A model generated the notes under the pieces. That model had not been told where the DNA came from, ran no database searches, and saw nothing but the letters and a program-made list of their open reading frames with translations. From Streptomyces marokkonensis (GTDB lineage: Bacteria > Actinomycetota > Actinomycetes > Streptomycetales > Streptomycetaceae), in contig NZ_VSKS01000014.1 in assembly GCF_008312835.1 (NCBI RefSeq), positions 152,144-216,143 of the forward strand: a stretch of 64,000 nt of DNA, in the 5' to 3' direction. Positions 33,943 to 42,032 of this stretch are shown piece by piece (the stretch's first letter is position 1; the number at the start of each line of letters is the position of its first letter). The position numbers were made by a program, and so were the translations under genes.

Positions 33943-34167
33943 TCAGGCCCCTTCGGGGGCCTCCCACTCCGCGAACGGGACGACGTCCTTCAGGAACCCC
34001 CGCACGCCCAGGAACTGCGACAGATGCTCGCGGTGCTCCTCGCAGGCGAGCCACGTCTTGCGCCGCTCGGGCGTGTGCAGCTTCGGGTTGTTCCACGCCA
34101 GCACCCAGGCGGCAGCGGCACGGCAGCCCTTGGCGGAACAGATCGGGGTCTCGGGACCGGGCGTCAT
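33943..34167 (-). CDS. Small Cys-containing conserved protein (acetone-carboxylase-annotated family)
   Basis: 74 residues from ATG 34167 (MTPGPETPICSAKGCRAAAA). Contains ICSAKGC, AWNNPKLHTPERRKTW and LACEEHREHL, i.e. Cys-x4-Cys and Cys-x2-His groups that could bind a metal. Streptomyces genomes often carry one copy; it is sometimes annotated as acetone carboxylase, which the length does not support. Its 3' end contains the hairpin that also follows moaA. Function unknown. Confidence 0.7.
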   Translation of the reverse strand: MTPGPETPICSAKGCRAAAAWVLAWNNPKLHTPERRKTWLACEEHREHLSQFLGVRGFLKDVVPFAEWEAPEGA

Positions 34168-34220
34168 CACACCGCCGACCCTAACCCGATCGGCGCAGTA
34201 CGACGTGCCGGGGAAAAGGC

Positions 34221-34256
34221 GACGCCGAGCAGCCACGGGGGGAGCTGCCCGGCGTC
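34221..34256 (-). terminator. Rho-independent-like terminator after the DUF3099 gene
   Basis: On the minus strand, 12-bp arms (34245-34256 and 34221-34232, one mismatch) with a 12-nt loop are followed by GCCTTTTCC. It lies about 160 nt after the DUF3099 stop and 54 nt before the next minus-strand start. Confidence 0.65.
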
Positions 34257-34412
34257 GGTCCGTCGCTCCGACGGGGGATGCGGAGCGCGTACGAAGTATG
34301 TCACGGGTCACCCCGCCCCCGGCACCGGAAGCACATGATTGATCTGAGCTTTTCTTGAGCTTGGCGGGTAAGCGTCTTCCGCTTGACCCCGTTTCCCCTC
34401 ACGCCCCGATCT

Positions 34413-34811
34413 TCACGACCGCTCGGGCCGCTCCGTTCGTGCGCCCGGCACGTGCTCCGACGCCACATCTTCCGCATCGGCTTCCGCCGAACCGTCATTC
34501 GTCCGCGGCGGTGCGATCGTCGGCTTCATCGGTGTCGTCACGAAGGTCGACGGCAGCGACGGCGCGTTCTCGCGCCCGGCGTTGGCGATCACCACCGCGA
34601 CGTACGGCAGGACCGCCCCGAGCACCAGCGCCACGATCGCGACGTGCCGTTCCACGTTCCACAGCGTCGCCGCGAGGATGACCGAGATGGTGCGGACGGT
34701 CATCGAGATCACATAACGGCGCTGCCGCGCCCGTACATCCTCCTGGAGGCCCGCCCGGGCACCGGTGATCCGGAAAACCTGGCCGCTGCCACTGTCCTGG
34801 TGCTTCCGCAT
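34413..34811 (-). CDS. DUF3099-type membrane protein
   Basis: 132 residues from ATG 34811. A basic cytoplasmic start (MRKHQDSGSGQVFRI) leads into RQRRYVISMTVRTISVIL and a membrane segment (ILAATLWNVERHVAIVALVL), then ALVLGAVLPYVAVVIANAGRE; the Glu/Ala-rich C-terminus (EGSAEADAEDVASEHVPG) is soluble. Actinobacterial family of unknown function; two predicted helices. Stands alone between the moaA region and the GlsB gene. Its open reading frame extends upstream but the sequence there is not protein-like. Confidence 0.72.
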   Translation of the reverse strand: MRKHQDSGSGQVFRITGARAGLQEDVRARQRRYVISMTVRTISVILAATLWNVERHVAIVALVLGAVLPYVAVVIANAGRENAPSLPSTFVTTPMKPTIAPPRTNDGSAEADAEDVASEHVPGARTERPERS

Positions 34812-35057
34812 CACATTCCACCACCCGACCCCATCGGACTCTTCCCGCCCGCTGACCGTCCCGCGACCCGGTCGGGGACATCGGGCCCGGACAGCTCCAC
34901 GGTACGCCGCCCCCGCGCGGGTCACGAGCCCGGGGCGGCCCCCGCCCCGGCCCACGGCCTGCGCCGCGGCGTGTACACCCGAACCCGACATGCGGCGTAG
35001 GACGTCTCGTCCGACACTGGTCACAATGCTCGCGTCAAGCCGTACGAGGAGGCATCC

Positions 35058-35342
35058 ATGGGCTGGTTGTGGGCGATCATCGTGGGATTCGTGCTCGGCC
35101 TGATCGCCAAGGCCGTGATCCCCGGCAAACAGCACATCCCGCTGTGGCTGGCCACCATCTGCGGCATGATCGGAGCCGTCGCGGGCAACGCCATCGCGCG
35201 GGGTTTCGGGGTGGAGGAGACGAGCGGCATCGACTGGAGCCGGCACATCTTCCAGCTGGTCGCGGCAATCGTGATCGTCTTCTTCGTGGACATGCTGTAC
35301 ACCACGATGAAGCGCAGGAAGCACGGAGGGCAACGGGTCTGA
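35058..35342 (+). CDS. GlsB/YeaQ/YmgE-family stress membrane protein
   Basis: 94 residues, ATG 35058 after GAGGAGG. Two transmembrane helices with the GlsB glycine pattern (IIVGFVLGLIAKAVIPGKQ; IPLWLATICGMIGAVAGNAIARGFG), a third hydrophobic part (IFQLVAAIVIVFFVDML) and a basic tail (KRRKHGG). In other bacteria these small proteins respond to envelope or acid stress; the mechanism is unknown. Stands alone. Confidence 0.85.
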   Translation: MGWLWAIIVGFVLGLIAKAVIPGKQHIPLWLATICGMIGAVAGNAIARGFGVEETSGIDWSRHIFQLVAAIVIVFFVDMLYTTMKRRKHGGQRV

Positions 35343-35413
35343 CCGTCGCCGGGTGAGGGCGAAGGGACGGCCTCGGCGCCCGCCGGAGACCGCCCCTGGA
35401 CGAAGCCGCCGGC

Positions 35414-36682
35414 TCAGCCGGCCGAGACCTCCACCGCCGCCAGGTTCTTCTTGCCGCGGCGCAGCACCAGCCACCGCCCGTGCAGCAGGTCCTCCTTGCC
35501 GGGGACGGCGTCCTCGGCGGTGACCTTGACGTTGTTCACGTAGGCGCCGCCCTCCTTCACCGTGCGCCGCGCGGCCGACTTGCTCGGCACCAGGCCGACC
35601 TCGGCGAACAGGTCGACCACCGGACCGAGCTCGGCCACCTCGACGTGCGGCACCTCGGACAGTGCGGCCGCCAGCGTCCGGTCGTCCAGCTCCGCCAGCT
35701 CGCCCTGGCCGAACAGGGCCCTGGACGCGGCGATCACGGCGGCCGTCTGGCCGGCGCCGTGCACCAGCGTCGTCAGCTCCTCCGCCAGCGCGCGCTGCGC
35801 CGCCCGGGCCTGCGGACGCTCCCGCGTCTGCTTCTCCAGCTCCTCCAGCTCCTCGCGGGACTTGAAGGACAGGATCCGCATGTACGACGAGATGTCACGG
35901 TCGTCCGCGTTCAGCCAGAACTGGTAGAACGCGTACGGCGTCGTCATCTCCGGGTCGAGCCAGACGGCGCCGCCCTCGGTCTTGCCGAACTTGGTGCCGT
36001 CCGCCTTGGTCATCAGCGGGGTCGCCAGCGCGTGCACGCCGGCGTGCGGCTCGAGCCGGTGAATCAGGTCCAGGCCCGCCGTGAGGTTGCCCCACTGGTC
36101 GCTGCCGCCCTGCTGGAGCGTGCAGCCGTGGCGCCGGTAGAGCTCCAGGAAGTCCATGCCCTGCAGCAGCTGGTAGCTGAACTCCGTGTAGCTGATGCCC
36201 TCGGCGGACTCCAGGCGCCGCGCGACCGAGTCCTTCGTCAGCATCTTGTTGACGCGGAAGTGCTTGCCGATGTCCCGCAGGAACTCGATGGCCGACATGC
36301 CGGCGGTCCAGTCGAGGTTGTTCACCATCGTCGCGGCGTTGTCGCCCTCGAAGGACAGGAAGGGCTCGATCTGCGCGCGCAGCCGGGTCACCCAGTTCGC
36401 GACCGTCTCCGGGTCGTTCAGCGTGCGCTCGGCCGTCGGGCGCGGGTCGCCGATCTGGCCCGTGGCGCCGCCGACCAGCGCCAGCGGGCGCAGGCCCGCC
36501 CGCTGGAGGCGGCGCATGGTGAGGACCTGGACCAGGTGGCCGACGTGCAGGCTGGCCGCGGTCGGGTCGAAACCGCAATAGAACGTGACGGGACCGTCCG
36601 CGAGCGCCTTGCGCAATGCGTCCTCGTCAGTGGACAGGGCGATCACGCCACGCCACTTCAGCTCGTCGACGATGTCCGTCAC
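35414..36682 (-). CDS. tyrS: Tyrosyl-tRNA synthetase
   Basis: Class I synthetase attaching tyrosine to tRNA(Tyr). 422 residues, ATG 36682. HIGH-type motif HVGH (residue ~47), KMSKS-type motif as KFGKT in [30 protein letters not shown] and [12 protein letters not shown] typical of bacterial TyrRS. C-terminal S4-like RNA-binding domain ([20 protein letters not shown]). A lone essential gene on the minus strand between GlsB and the tldE gene. No T-box leader was seen. Confidence 0.97.
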   Translation of the reverse strand: MTDIVDELKWRGVIALSTDEDALRKALADGPVTFYCGFDPTAASLHVGHLVQVLTMRRLQRAGLRPLALVGGATGQIGDPRPTAERTLNDPETVANWVTRLRAQIEPFLSFEGDNAATMVNNLDWTAGMSAIEFLRDIGKHFRVNKMLTKDSVARRLESAEGISYTEFSYQLLQGMDFLELYRRHGCTLQQGGSDQWGNLTAGLDLIHRLEPHAGVHALATPLMTKADGTKFGKTEGGAVWLDPEMTTPYAFYQFWLNADDRDISSYMRILSFKSREELEELEKQTRERPQARAAQRALAEELTTLVHGAGQTAAVIAASRALFGQGELAELDDRTLAAALSEVPHVEVAELGPVVDLFAEVGLVPSKSAARRTVKEGGAYVNNVKVTAEDAVPGKEDLLHGRWLVLRRGKKNLAAVEVSAG

Positions 36683-36748
36683 GGTTCTCGTGTCTCCTTG
36701 ATGATCTTCGGCCGGCCGGGTGAGGGCCGGGAGCGAACGCCTACGAGG

Positions 36749-38143
36749 TTATACGCCCTGGCTGACAGAGCTCATGTTGAAATCGGGCACGCGCAGCGCG
36801 GGCATCGCCGCCCTGGTGAACCAGTCACCCCACTCCCTGGGCAGGGTCTTCTCCGTACGGCCCGCCTCGGTGGCCCGCCCGAGGAGGTCCACCGGCGACT
36901 CGTTGAACCGGAAGTTGTTGACCTCGCCGGTGACCTCGCCGTTCTCGACGAGGTAGACGCCGTCCCGGGTCAGCCCCGTGAGCAGCAGCGTCGCCGGATC
37001 GACCTCGCGGATGTACCACAGGCAGGTCAGCAGCAGCCCCCGCTCGGTGGCCGCGACCATCTCCTCCAGCGAGCGGTCCTCGCCCCCGTCCAGGATCAGG
37101 TTGTCGATCCCGGGTGCCACGGGCAGGCCGGTCAGGCCCGCGCTGTGCCGGCTGGTGGTCAGGTGCGCCAGCTCGCCCGCGCGGATCCACTCGGTGGCGT
37201 TCAGCGGCAGCCCGTTGTCGAACACCGACTGGTCGCCGCCGGAGGAGTGCGCGATCACGAACGGTGCCGACTGCAGACCCGGCGCGTTCGGGTCGCTGCG
37301 CAGGGTCAGCGGCAGGTCGGTCAGCTTCTCGCCGACCCGGGTGCCGCCGCCCGGCTTCGAGAACACGGTGCGCCCCTCGGCCGCGTCCCGCCCGGAGGCC
37401 GACCACAGCTGGTAGATCAGCAGATCCGCCACCGCGGTCGGCGGCAGCAGCGTCTCGTACCGGCCCGCGGGCAGCTCGAGACGCCGCTCGGCCCAGCCCA
37501 GCCGTACGGCCAGCTCGGCGTCGAGCTCCGCCGGGTCGACGTCCTTGAAGTCCCGCGTGGACCGCCCCGCCCACGCCGACCGCGTACGGTCCGGCGACTT
37601 GGCGTTCAGCTCCAGCGTGCCGTTCGGCTGGTCGTGCCGCAGCCGCAGCCCCGCCGACGTGCCGAGGTAGCTGGAGACCAGCTCGTGGTTGGCGAAGCCG
37701 TACAGCTCCCGGCCGCCGGCCCGTGCGCGGGCGAACGCCTCGCCCAGCGCCGGGGCGAAGTCGGCGAACACGGCGGAGGAGGTCTCCGCGGGCGCCTCGG
37801 TGAAGTCGGGTGACGGCTCCACCCCCGTGACCAGCGGCTGCGCGTCCTCGGCCGGACCGGCACCCCGCGCGGCGGCCTCGGCGGCCCGTACCAGGGGCTC
37901 CAGCTCGTCGACCGTCACCGCGGACCGGGACACCACCCCGGAGGCCGTGCCCCGGGCGCCGTCCACCGTGGCGATCACGGTGAGCGTGCGCCCGCGCGTG
38001 ACGCCGTTCGTGGTGAGCGCGTTGCCGGCCCAGCGCAGGTTGGCGGTGGACTCCTCGTCGGCGATCACGACACAGCCGTCGGCCCGGGACAGTTCGAGAG
38101 CGCGCTCGACGATCTCGTGCGGTTGGTGGGTACGCGCGCTCAT
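36749..38143 (-). CDS. tldE: Metalloprotease TldE/PmbA subunit
   Basis: 464 residues from ATG 38143. Partner of TldD in the heterodimeric protease that trims peptides (microcin B17 processing and CcdA degradation in E. coli). PmbA features include ANLRWAGNALTTNGVTRGRT, a GVYLVENGEVTGEVNNFRF segment near the C-terminus and SRSAVTVDELEPLVRAAEAA. TldE lacks the metal-binding HExxH found in TldD, as here. The start sits in the second copy of a duplicated junction (38137-38170), so it begins exactly where the original tldD stop-start overlap would be. Confidence 0.92.
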   Translation of the reverse strand: MSARTHQPHEIVERALELSRADGCVVIADEESTANLRWAGNALTTNGVTRGRTLTVIATVDGARGTASGVVSRSAVTVDELEPLVRAAEAAARGAGPAEDAQPLVTGVEPSPDFTEAPAETSSAVFADFAPALGEAFARARAGGRELYGFANHELVSSYLGTSAGLRLRHDQPNGTLELNAKSPDRTRSAWAGRSTRDFKDVDPAELDAELAVRLGWAERRLELPAGRYETLLPPTAVADLLIYQLWSASGRDAAEGRTVFSKPGGGTRVGEKLTDLPLTLRSDPNAPGLQSAPFVIAHSSGGDQSVFDNGLPLNATEWIRAGELAHLTTSRHSAGLTGLPVAPGIDNLILDGGEDRSLEEMVAATERGLLLTCLWYIREVDPATLLLTGLTRDGVYLVENGEVTGEVNNFRFNESPVDLLGRATEAGRTEKTLPREWGDWFTRAAMPALRVPDFNMSSVSQGV

Positions 38144-38256
38144 CGACCGGCCTCCTGCGTGGTGTTCAGACTGTGCTTTCCCGGGGGACGACCCCCGGAC
38201 CCCCGGCCGATCCCGGTGCTGACGCTCATCGACCGGCCTCCTGCGTGGTGTTCAGA
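38137..38256. repeat. 34-bp direct repeat at the tldD/tldE junction
   Basis: Positions 38137-38170 and 38223-38256 are the same 34 bases: on the minus strand, the end of tldD (AACACCACGCAGGAGG then CCGGTCG) with the ATGA stop/start. Between them lie 52 nt with a G/C-rich palindrome (CCGGGGG ... CCCCCGG), of a type that recurs in Streptomyces intergenic DNA. The layout indicates a tandem duplication or replication slippage of the junction. Confidence 0.9.
38140..38229 (-). CDS. 29-codon bridging reading frame between tldD and tldE
   Basis: ATG 38229 overlaps the tldD stop (ATGA) and its own stop overlaps the tldE start at 38143-38140 (ATGA). The product would be 29 residues, MSVSTGIGRGSGGRPPGKHS then LNTTQEAGR, where the last nine repeat the TldD C-terminus. 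The AGGAGG used by the original junction is present in both repeat copies, so ribosomes could terminate and restart twice. Expression of the peptide is unproven; the frame's main effect may be to keep tldD and tldE coupled. Confidence 0.5.
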   Translation of the reverse strand: MSVSTGIGRGSGGRPPGKHSLNTTQEAGR

Positions 38257-39749
38257 ATGTTGACCCCCTTGAAGAGGGCGGACGGGCAGCCGTGCGAGAC
38301 CGCCGCGACCTGCCCCGGCTGGGCCTTGCCGCAGTTGAAGGCACCGCCCAGGACGTACGTCTGCGGACCGCCGACGGCGGCCATGGAACCCCAGAAGTCG
38401 GTGGTCGTGGCCTGGTACGCGACGTCCCGCAGCTGCCCCGCCAGCCGCCCGTTCTCGATCCGGTAGAACCGCTGCCCGGTGAACTGGAAGTTGTACCGCT
38501 GCATGTCGATCGACCACGACCGGTCACCGACCACGTAGATGCCCCGGTCGACGCCCCCGATCAGGTCCTCCGTCGACATCCCGGCCGGGTCCGGCCGCAG
38601 CGACACGTTGGCCATGCGCTGCACCGGAACATGGCCGGGGGAGTCCGCGAACGCGCACCCGTTCGACCGCTCGAAGCCGGTCAGCCTCGCGATCCGCCGG
38701 TCGAGCTGGTAGCCGACCAGCGTGCCGTCCTTCACCAGGTCCCAGGACTGCGCCTCGACGCCCTCGTCGTCGTAGCCGACCGTGGCCAGCCCGTGCTCGG
38801 CGGTGCGGTCACCGGTGACGTTCATCAGCTCTGAGCCGTACTTCAGCCTGCCCAGCAGGTCGAAGGTGGCGAACGAGGTGCCGGCGTAGGCCGCCTCGTA
38901 GCCGAGGGCGCGGTCCAGCTCGGTGGCGTGCCCGATGGACTCGTGGATGGTCAGCCACAGGTTGGACGGGTCCACCACCAGGTCGTACAGCCCCGCCTCG
39001 ACGCTCGGCGCCCGCATCTTCTCGGCGAGCAGCTCCGGGATCCGCCCCAGCTCCTCGTCCCAGTCCCAGCCGGTGCCCCGCAGGTACTCCCAGCCACGGC
39101 CCACGGGCGGCGCGACCGTGCGCATGGAGTCGAACTCACCGCTGGAGTCGTCCACGGACACCGCCGTGAAGACCGGGTGCAGCCGGACCCGCTGCTGCGT
39201 CGTCACGGTCCCGGCGGTGTCGGCGTAGAACTTGTTCTCGTGCACGGTGAGCAGCGAGGCGTCGACGTGGTCCACCCCGCCCGCCGCCATCAGGCGCGCG
39301 CTCCACTCGGCCAGCAGGCCCGCCTTCTCCTCGTCGGGCACGGTGAAGGGATCGATCTCGTACGAGGACACCCAGGTCTTCTCGGAGTGCACCGGCTCAC
39401 CGGCCAGTTCCACCCTCTCGTCCGACCCGGCCGCCCGGATGACCTGCGCGGACAGCTTCGCCATCGCCACCGCCTGCGAGGCGACCCTGGCGGCGGCGTC
39501 GAGGGTCAGGTCCACCCCGGACGCGAACCCCCAGGTCCCTCCGTGCACCACGCGGACCGCGTATCCGAGGTCGGTGGTGTCCGACGACCCGGCCGGCTTG
39601 GCGTCCCGGAACCGCCAGGACGCGCTGCGTACCCGCTCCAGGCGGAAGTCCGCGTGCTCCGCCCCGAGCGCCCGCGCCCGCGCGAGCGCGGCGTCGGCGA
39701 GGGCGCGCAGGGGCAGGGCAGTGAAGGCTTCGTCAATGCTATGAGGCAC
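38226..39749 (-). CDS. tldD: Metalloprotease TldD
   Basis: 507 residues from ATG 39749. TldD features: zinc-binding HESIGHATELDR (His-Glu-x2-x-His), NSGGEYDF-like turn, and a C-terminal region with GGPQTYVLGGAFNCGKAQPGQ. N-terminus MPHSIDEAFTALPLRALADA begins the usual helical cap. Working with TldE it degrades or matures peptides; in Streptomyces it is linked to lasso/thiopeptide maturation in other clusters, but no such genes are here. Its C-terminal NTTQEAGR and stop lie inside the duplicated junction. Confidence 0.92.
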   Translation of the reverse strand: MPHSIDEAFTALPLRALADAALARARALGAEHADFRLERVRSASWRFRDAKPAGSSDTTDLGYAVRVVHGGTWGFASGVDLTLDAAARVASQAVAMAKLSAQVIRAAGSDERVELAGEPVHSEKTWVSSYEIDPFTVPDEEKAGLLAEWSARLMAAGGVDHVDASLLTVHENKFYADTAGTVTTQQRVRLHPVFTAVSVDDSSGEFDSMRTVAPPVGRGWEYLRGTGWDWDEELGRIPELLAEKMRAPSVEAGLYDLVVDPSNLWLTIHESIGHATELDRALGYEAAYAGTSFATFDLLGRLKYGSELMNVTGDRTAEHGLATVGYDDEGVEAQSWDLVKDGTLVGYQLDRRIARLTGFERSNGCAFADSPGHVPVQRMANVSLRPDPAGMSTEDLIGGVDRGIYVVGDRSWSIDMQRYNFQFTGQRFYRIENGRLAGQLRDVAYQATTTDFWGSMAAVGGPQTYVLGGAFNCGKAQPGQVAAVSHGCPSALFKGVNILNTTQEAGR

Positions 39750-39904
39750 CTACGTCTCTTCCTGTCGGCTTTCGATGTTCGGTTCAGTGTTCGGCTTCAG
39801 TGTCCGGTTCTCGGGATCCGCAAGGCGGCCGGTGCGCATCATGTCGCGTCGGCCGGTGCCGGACCACATGTTTCCGCCGGGAGCCCGGCGCCTTCTGTAG
39901 GGAC

Positions 39905-39934
39905 CCGACAGTGACTCCCGTCGGCCACTGTCGG
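39905..39934. promoter_or_regulatory. Inverted repeat between tldD and fabG
   Basis: CCGACAGTG (39905-39913) and CACTGTCGG (39926-39934), 9 bp each, centres 21 nt apart (two helical turns). It lies between the divergent tldD and fabG, ~108 nt before the fabG TTG. A regulator site is plausible; a -10-like ACCGATAGG (39960s) sits closer to fabG. Just upstream, the near-repeats TTCAGTGTTCGGC and TTCAGTGTCCGGT lie at 39784-39810. Confidence 0.5.
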
Positions 39935-40041
39935 TGCCCCAATGTCCCGCGGCGGGCCCGGACCGATAGGTTTTCGGGGAAGCCGCCTGTCATGAGGGTG
40001 TCCGGGCGGGTGAACCAGACCGCTATCGAAAGGGTGATCCG

Positions 40042-40746
40042 TTGAGCCGCTCGGTTCTCGTCACCGGAGGCAACCGGGGCATCGGCCTCGCCATCGCCCG
40101 CGCGTTCGCCGACGCCGGCGACAAGGTCGCCATCACGTACCGCTCGGGGGAGCCGCCGGAGGGCTTCCTCGCCGTCCGGTGCGACATCACCGACCCCGAG
40201 CAGGTGGAGCAGGCCTACAAGGAGATCGAGGAGGCGCACGGCACCGTCGAGGTCCTCGTGGCCAACGCCGGCGTCACCAAGGACCAGCTCCTGATGCGCA
40301 TGTCCGAGGAGGACTTCACCTCGGTCGTCGACACCAACCTCACCGGCACCTTCCGGGTCGTCAAGCGCGCCAACCGCGGCATGCTGCGGGCCAAGAAGGG
40401 CCGCGTCGTACTGATCTCGTCGGTCGTCGGGCTGCTGGGCTCCGCGGGTCAGGCCAACTACGCGGCCTCCAAGGCCGGCCTGGTCGGCTTCGCGCGCTCC
40501 CTCGCCCGTGAGCTCGGCTCGCGCAACATCACCTTCAACGTCGTCGCGCCCGGCTTCGTCGACACCGACATGACCCGGGAGCTCACCGAGGAGCAGCAGA
40601 CGAAGATCCTCGCGCAGGTGCCGCTCGCCCGGTACGCGCAGCCCGAGGAGATCGCCGCGACGGTGCGGTTCCTCGCCTCGGAAGAGGCCTCGTACATCAC
40701 TGGAGCCGTCATTCCCGTTGACGGCGGACTGGGAATGGGTCACTGA
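40042..40746 (+). CDS. fabG: 3-oxoacyl-ACP reductase FabG
   Basis: NADPH-dependent reductase of fatty-acid synthesis. 234 residues with TTG start 40042 (AAAGGG upstream), consistent with the family N-terminus MSRSVLVTGGNRGIGLAIAR. SDR motifs: TGGNRGIG, NAGVTKD, SSVVGLLGSAGQANYAASKAGL (Ser, Tyr-x3-Lys catalytic set) and VAPGFVDTDM. Six bases before fabI, so this is the fabG-fabI operon known from other actinomycetes, including the mycobacterial mabA-inhA arrangement. Confidence 0.96.
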   Translation: MSRSVLVTGGNRGIGLAIARAFADAGDKVAITYRSGEPPEGFLAVRCDITDPEQVEQAYKEIEEAHGTVEVLVANAGVTKDQLLMRMSEEDFTSVVDTNLTGTFRVVKRANRGMLRAKKGRVVLISSVVGLLGSAGQANYAASKAGLVGFARSLARELGSRNITFNVVAPGFVDTDMTRELTEEQQTKILAQVPLARYAQPEEIAATVRFLASEEASYITGAVIPVDGGLGMGH

Positions 40747-40752
40747 AACACC

Positions 40753-41520
40753 ATGAGCGGAATTCTCGAGGGCAAGCGCGTCCTGATCACCGGTGTGCTG
40801 ACGGAGGCGTCCATCGCCTTCCACACCGCCAAGCTGGCCCAGGAGCAGGGCGCTGAGGTCATCCTGACCGCGTTCCCGCGGCCCACCCTGACCGAGCGCA
40901 TCGCCAGGAAGCTCCCCAAGCCCGCCAAGGTCATCGAGCTCGACGTCACCAACGAGGAGCACCTGGGCCGCCTGGCCGACGTGGTCGGCGAGGAGCTCGG
41001 CGGCCTCGACGGCGTCGTGCACTCCATCGGTTTCGCGCCGCAGGACGCGCTCGGCGGCAACTTCCTCAACACGCCGTTCGAGTCGGTCGCCACGGCCATG
41101 CACGTCTCGGCGTTCTCCCTGAAGTCGCTGACCATGGCCTGCCTGCCGCTGATGCAGAACGGCGGCTCGGTCGTCGGCCTCACCTTCGACGCGCAGTACG
41201 CCTGGCCGCAGTACGACTGGATGGGCCCGGCCAAGGCCGCCCTGGAGGCCACCAGCCGCTACATGGCGCGCGACCTGGGCAAGCAGAACATCCGCTGCAA
41301 CCTGGTCTCGGCCGGCCCGCTCGGCTCGATGGCCGCCAAGTCCATCCCGGGCTTCAGCGAGCTGGCCTCCGTGTGGGACAGCCGCGCGCCGCTGGAGTGG
41401 GACCTCAAGGACCCGGAGCCGGCCGGCCGCGGTGTCGTCGCCCTGCTGAGCGACTGGTTCCCGAAGACCACGGGCGAGATCGTCCACGTGGACGGCGGTC
41501 TGCACGCCATCGGCGCCTGA
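40753..41520 (+). CDS. fabI: Enoyl-ACP reductase, InhA/FabI type
   Basis: NADH-dependent enoyl-ACP reductase completing each fatty-acid elongation cycle. 255 residues, ATG 40753. InhA-type signature LEGKRVLITGVLTEASIAFH with glycine-rich loop GVLTEASI, HSIGFAPQDALGG, GLTFDAQYAWPQYDWMG containing the catalytic Tyr (pattern Tyr-x6-Lys: YDWMGPAK), and C-terminal GEIVHVDGGLHAIGA. Co-transcribed with fabG. Confidence 0.96.
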   Translation: MSGILEGKRVLITGVLTEASIAFHTAKLAQEQGAEVILTAFPRPTLTERIARKLPKPAKVIELDVTNEEHLGRLADVVGEELGGLDGVVHSIGFAPQDALGGNFLNTPFESVATAMHVSAFSLKSLTMACLPLMQNGGSVVGLTFDAQYAWPQYDWMGPAKAALEATSRYMARDLGKQNIRCNLVSAGPLGSMAAKSIPGFSELASVWDSRAPLEWDLKDPEPAGRGVVALLSDWFPKTTGEIVHVDGGLHAIGA

Positions 41521-41534
41521 CCGGACGCCTGACG

Positions 41535-41567
41535 AGGGCCCGCGTCCCAGGAGGGGGCGCGGGCCCT
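41535..41567 (+). terminator. Terminator of the fabG-fabI operon
   Basis: Arms AGGGCCCGCG (41535-41544) and CGCGGGCCCT (41558-41567) form a perfect 10-bp stem with a 13-nt loop, starting 14 nt after the fabI stop. No U-run follows. Confidence 0.7.
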
Positions 41568-41684
41568 TCGGCGTGTCACCCGATCGGCTCAGCAGCGCGG
41601 GCGGGGCGGGAGGCCGGCGGGGCACTGTGGAGTACGCGTCCACCGCGTGTCCCCCCTCCCCAGCCCGGCCGAGGAGGTCCCCTT

Positions 41685-42032
41685 GTGCGCCTGTTCCGCC
41701 TGGCCCCGGCGGCCGCTGCGGCCGCCCTCGTGCTGGTCCTGCCGCACGAGGCGACACCGCACGCGCGCGTGCACCCCGCCGATGCGGATCCCGGTGAGCT
41801 GTTCGGCGCCTCGTGCCGGATCCGCGTCGACGGCTCCCGCGTGACCGCGTACTGCCACAACCCCTATCCGGCCACCGACCAAGTCACCCTGCACGTCGAA
41901 TGCGCCCGCTGGTGGGACCTGGACAGTGACGGCTCCCCGGTGGACGCCGGGCCCGCGCAGACCGTGGAGCTGACCGGACGCTGCTGGAGCGACGTCGGCT
42001 CGGCGTGGGTCAGCCACCGGAGGGCGGACTGA
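41685..42032 (+). CDS. Small secreted protein of unknown function
   Basis: 115 residues from GTG 41685 with GAGGAGG 8 nt upstream. A signal peptide (VRLFRLAPAAAAAALVLVLP, probably cleaved after ...ATPHARV) is followed by a ~90-residue outer domain with four Cys (SCRIRVDGSRVTAYCHN; VECARWW; ELTGRCWSD), suggesting two disulfide bonds, and an immunoglobulin-like strand rhythm. The last 23 nt overlap the 3' end of the convergent GntR gene. No known function. Confidence 0.75.
   Translation: MRLFRLAPAAAAAALVLVLPHEATPHARVHPADADPGELFGASCRIRVDGSRVTAYCHNPYPATDQVTLHVECARWWDLDSDGSPVDAGPAQTVELTGRCWSDVGSAWVSHRRAD

Noticed and set aside
38140-38517. 125-residue frame across the tldD 3' end and the junction
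   Set aside because: Only the 29-codon portion starting at ATG 38229 is set by coupling signals; the upstream part is antiframe sequence within tldD.
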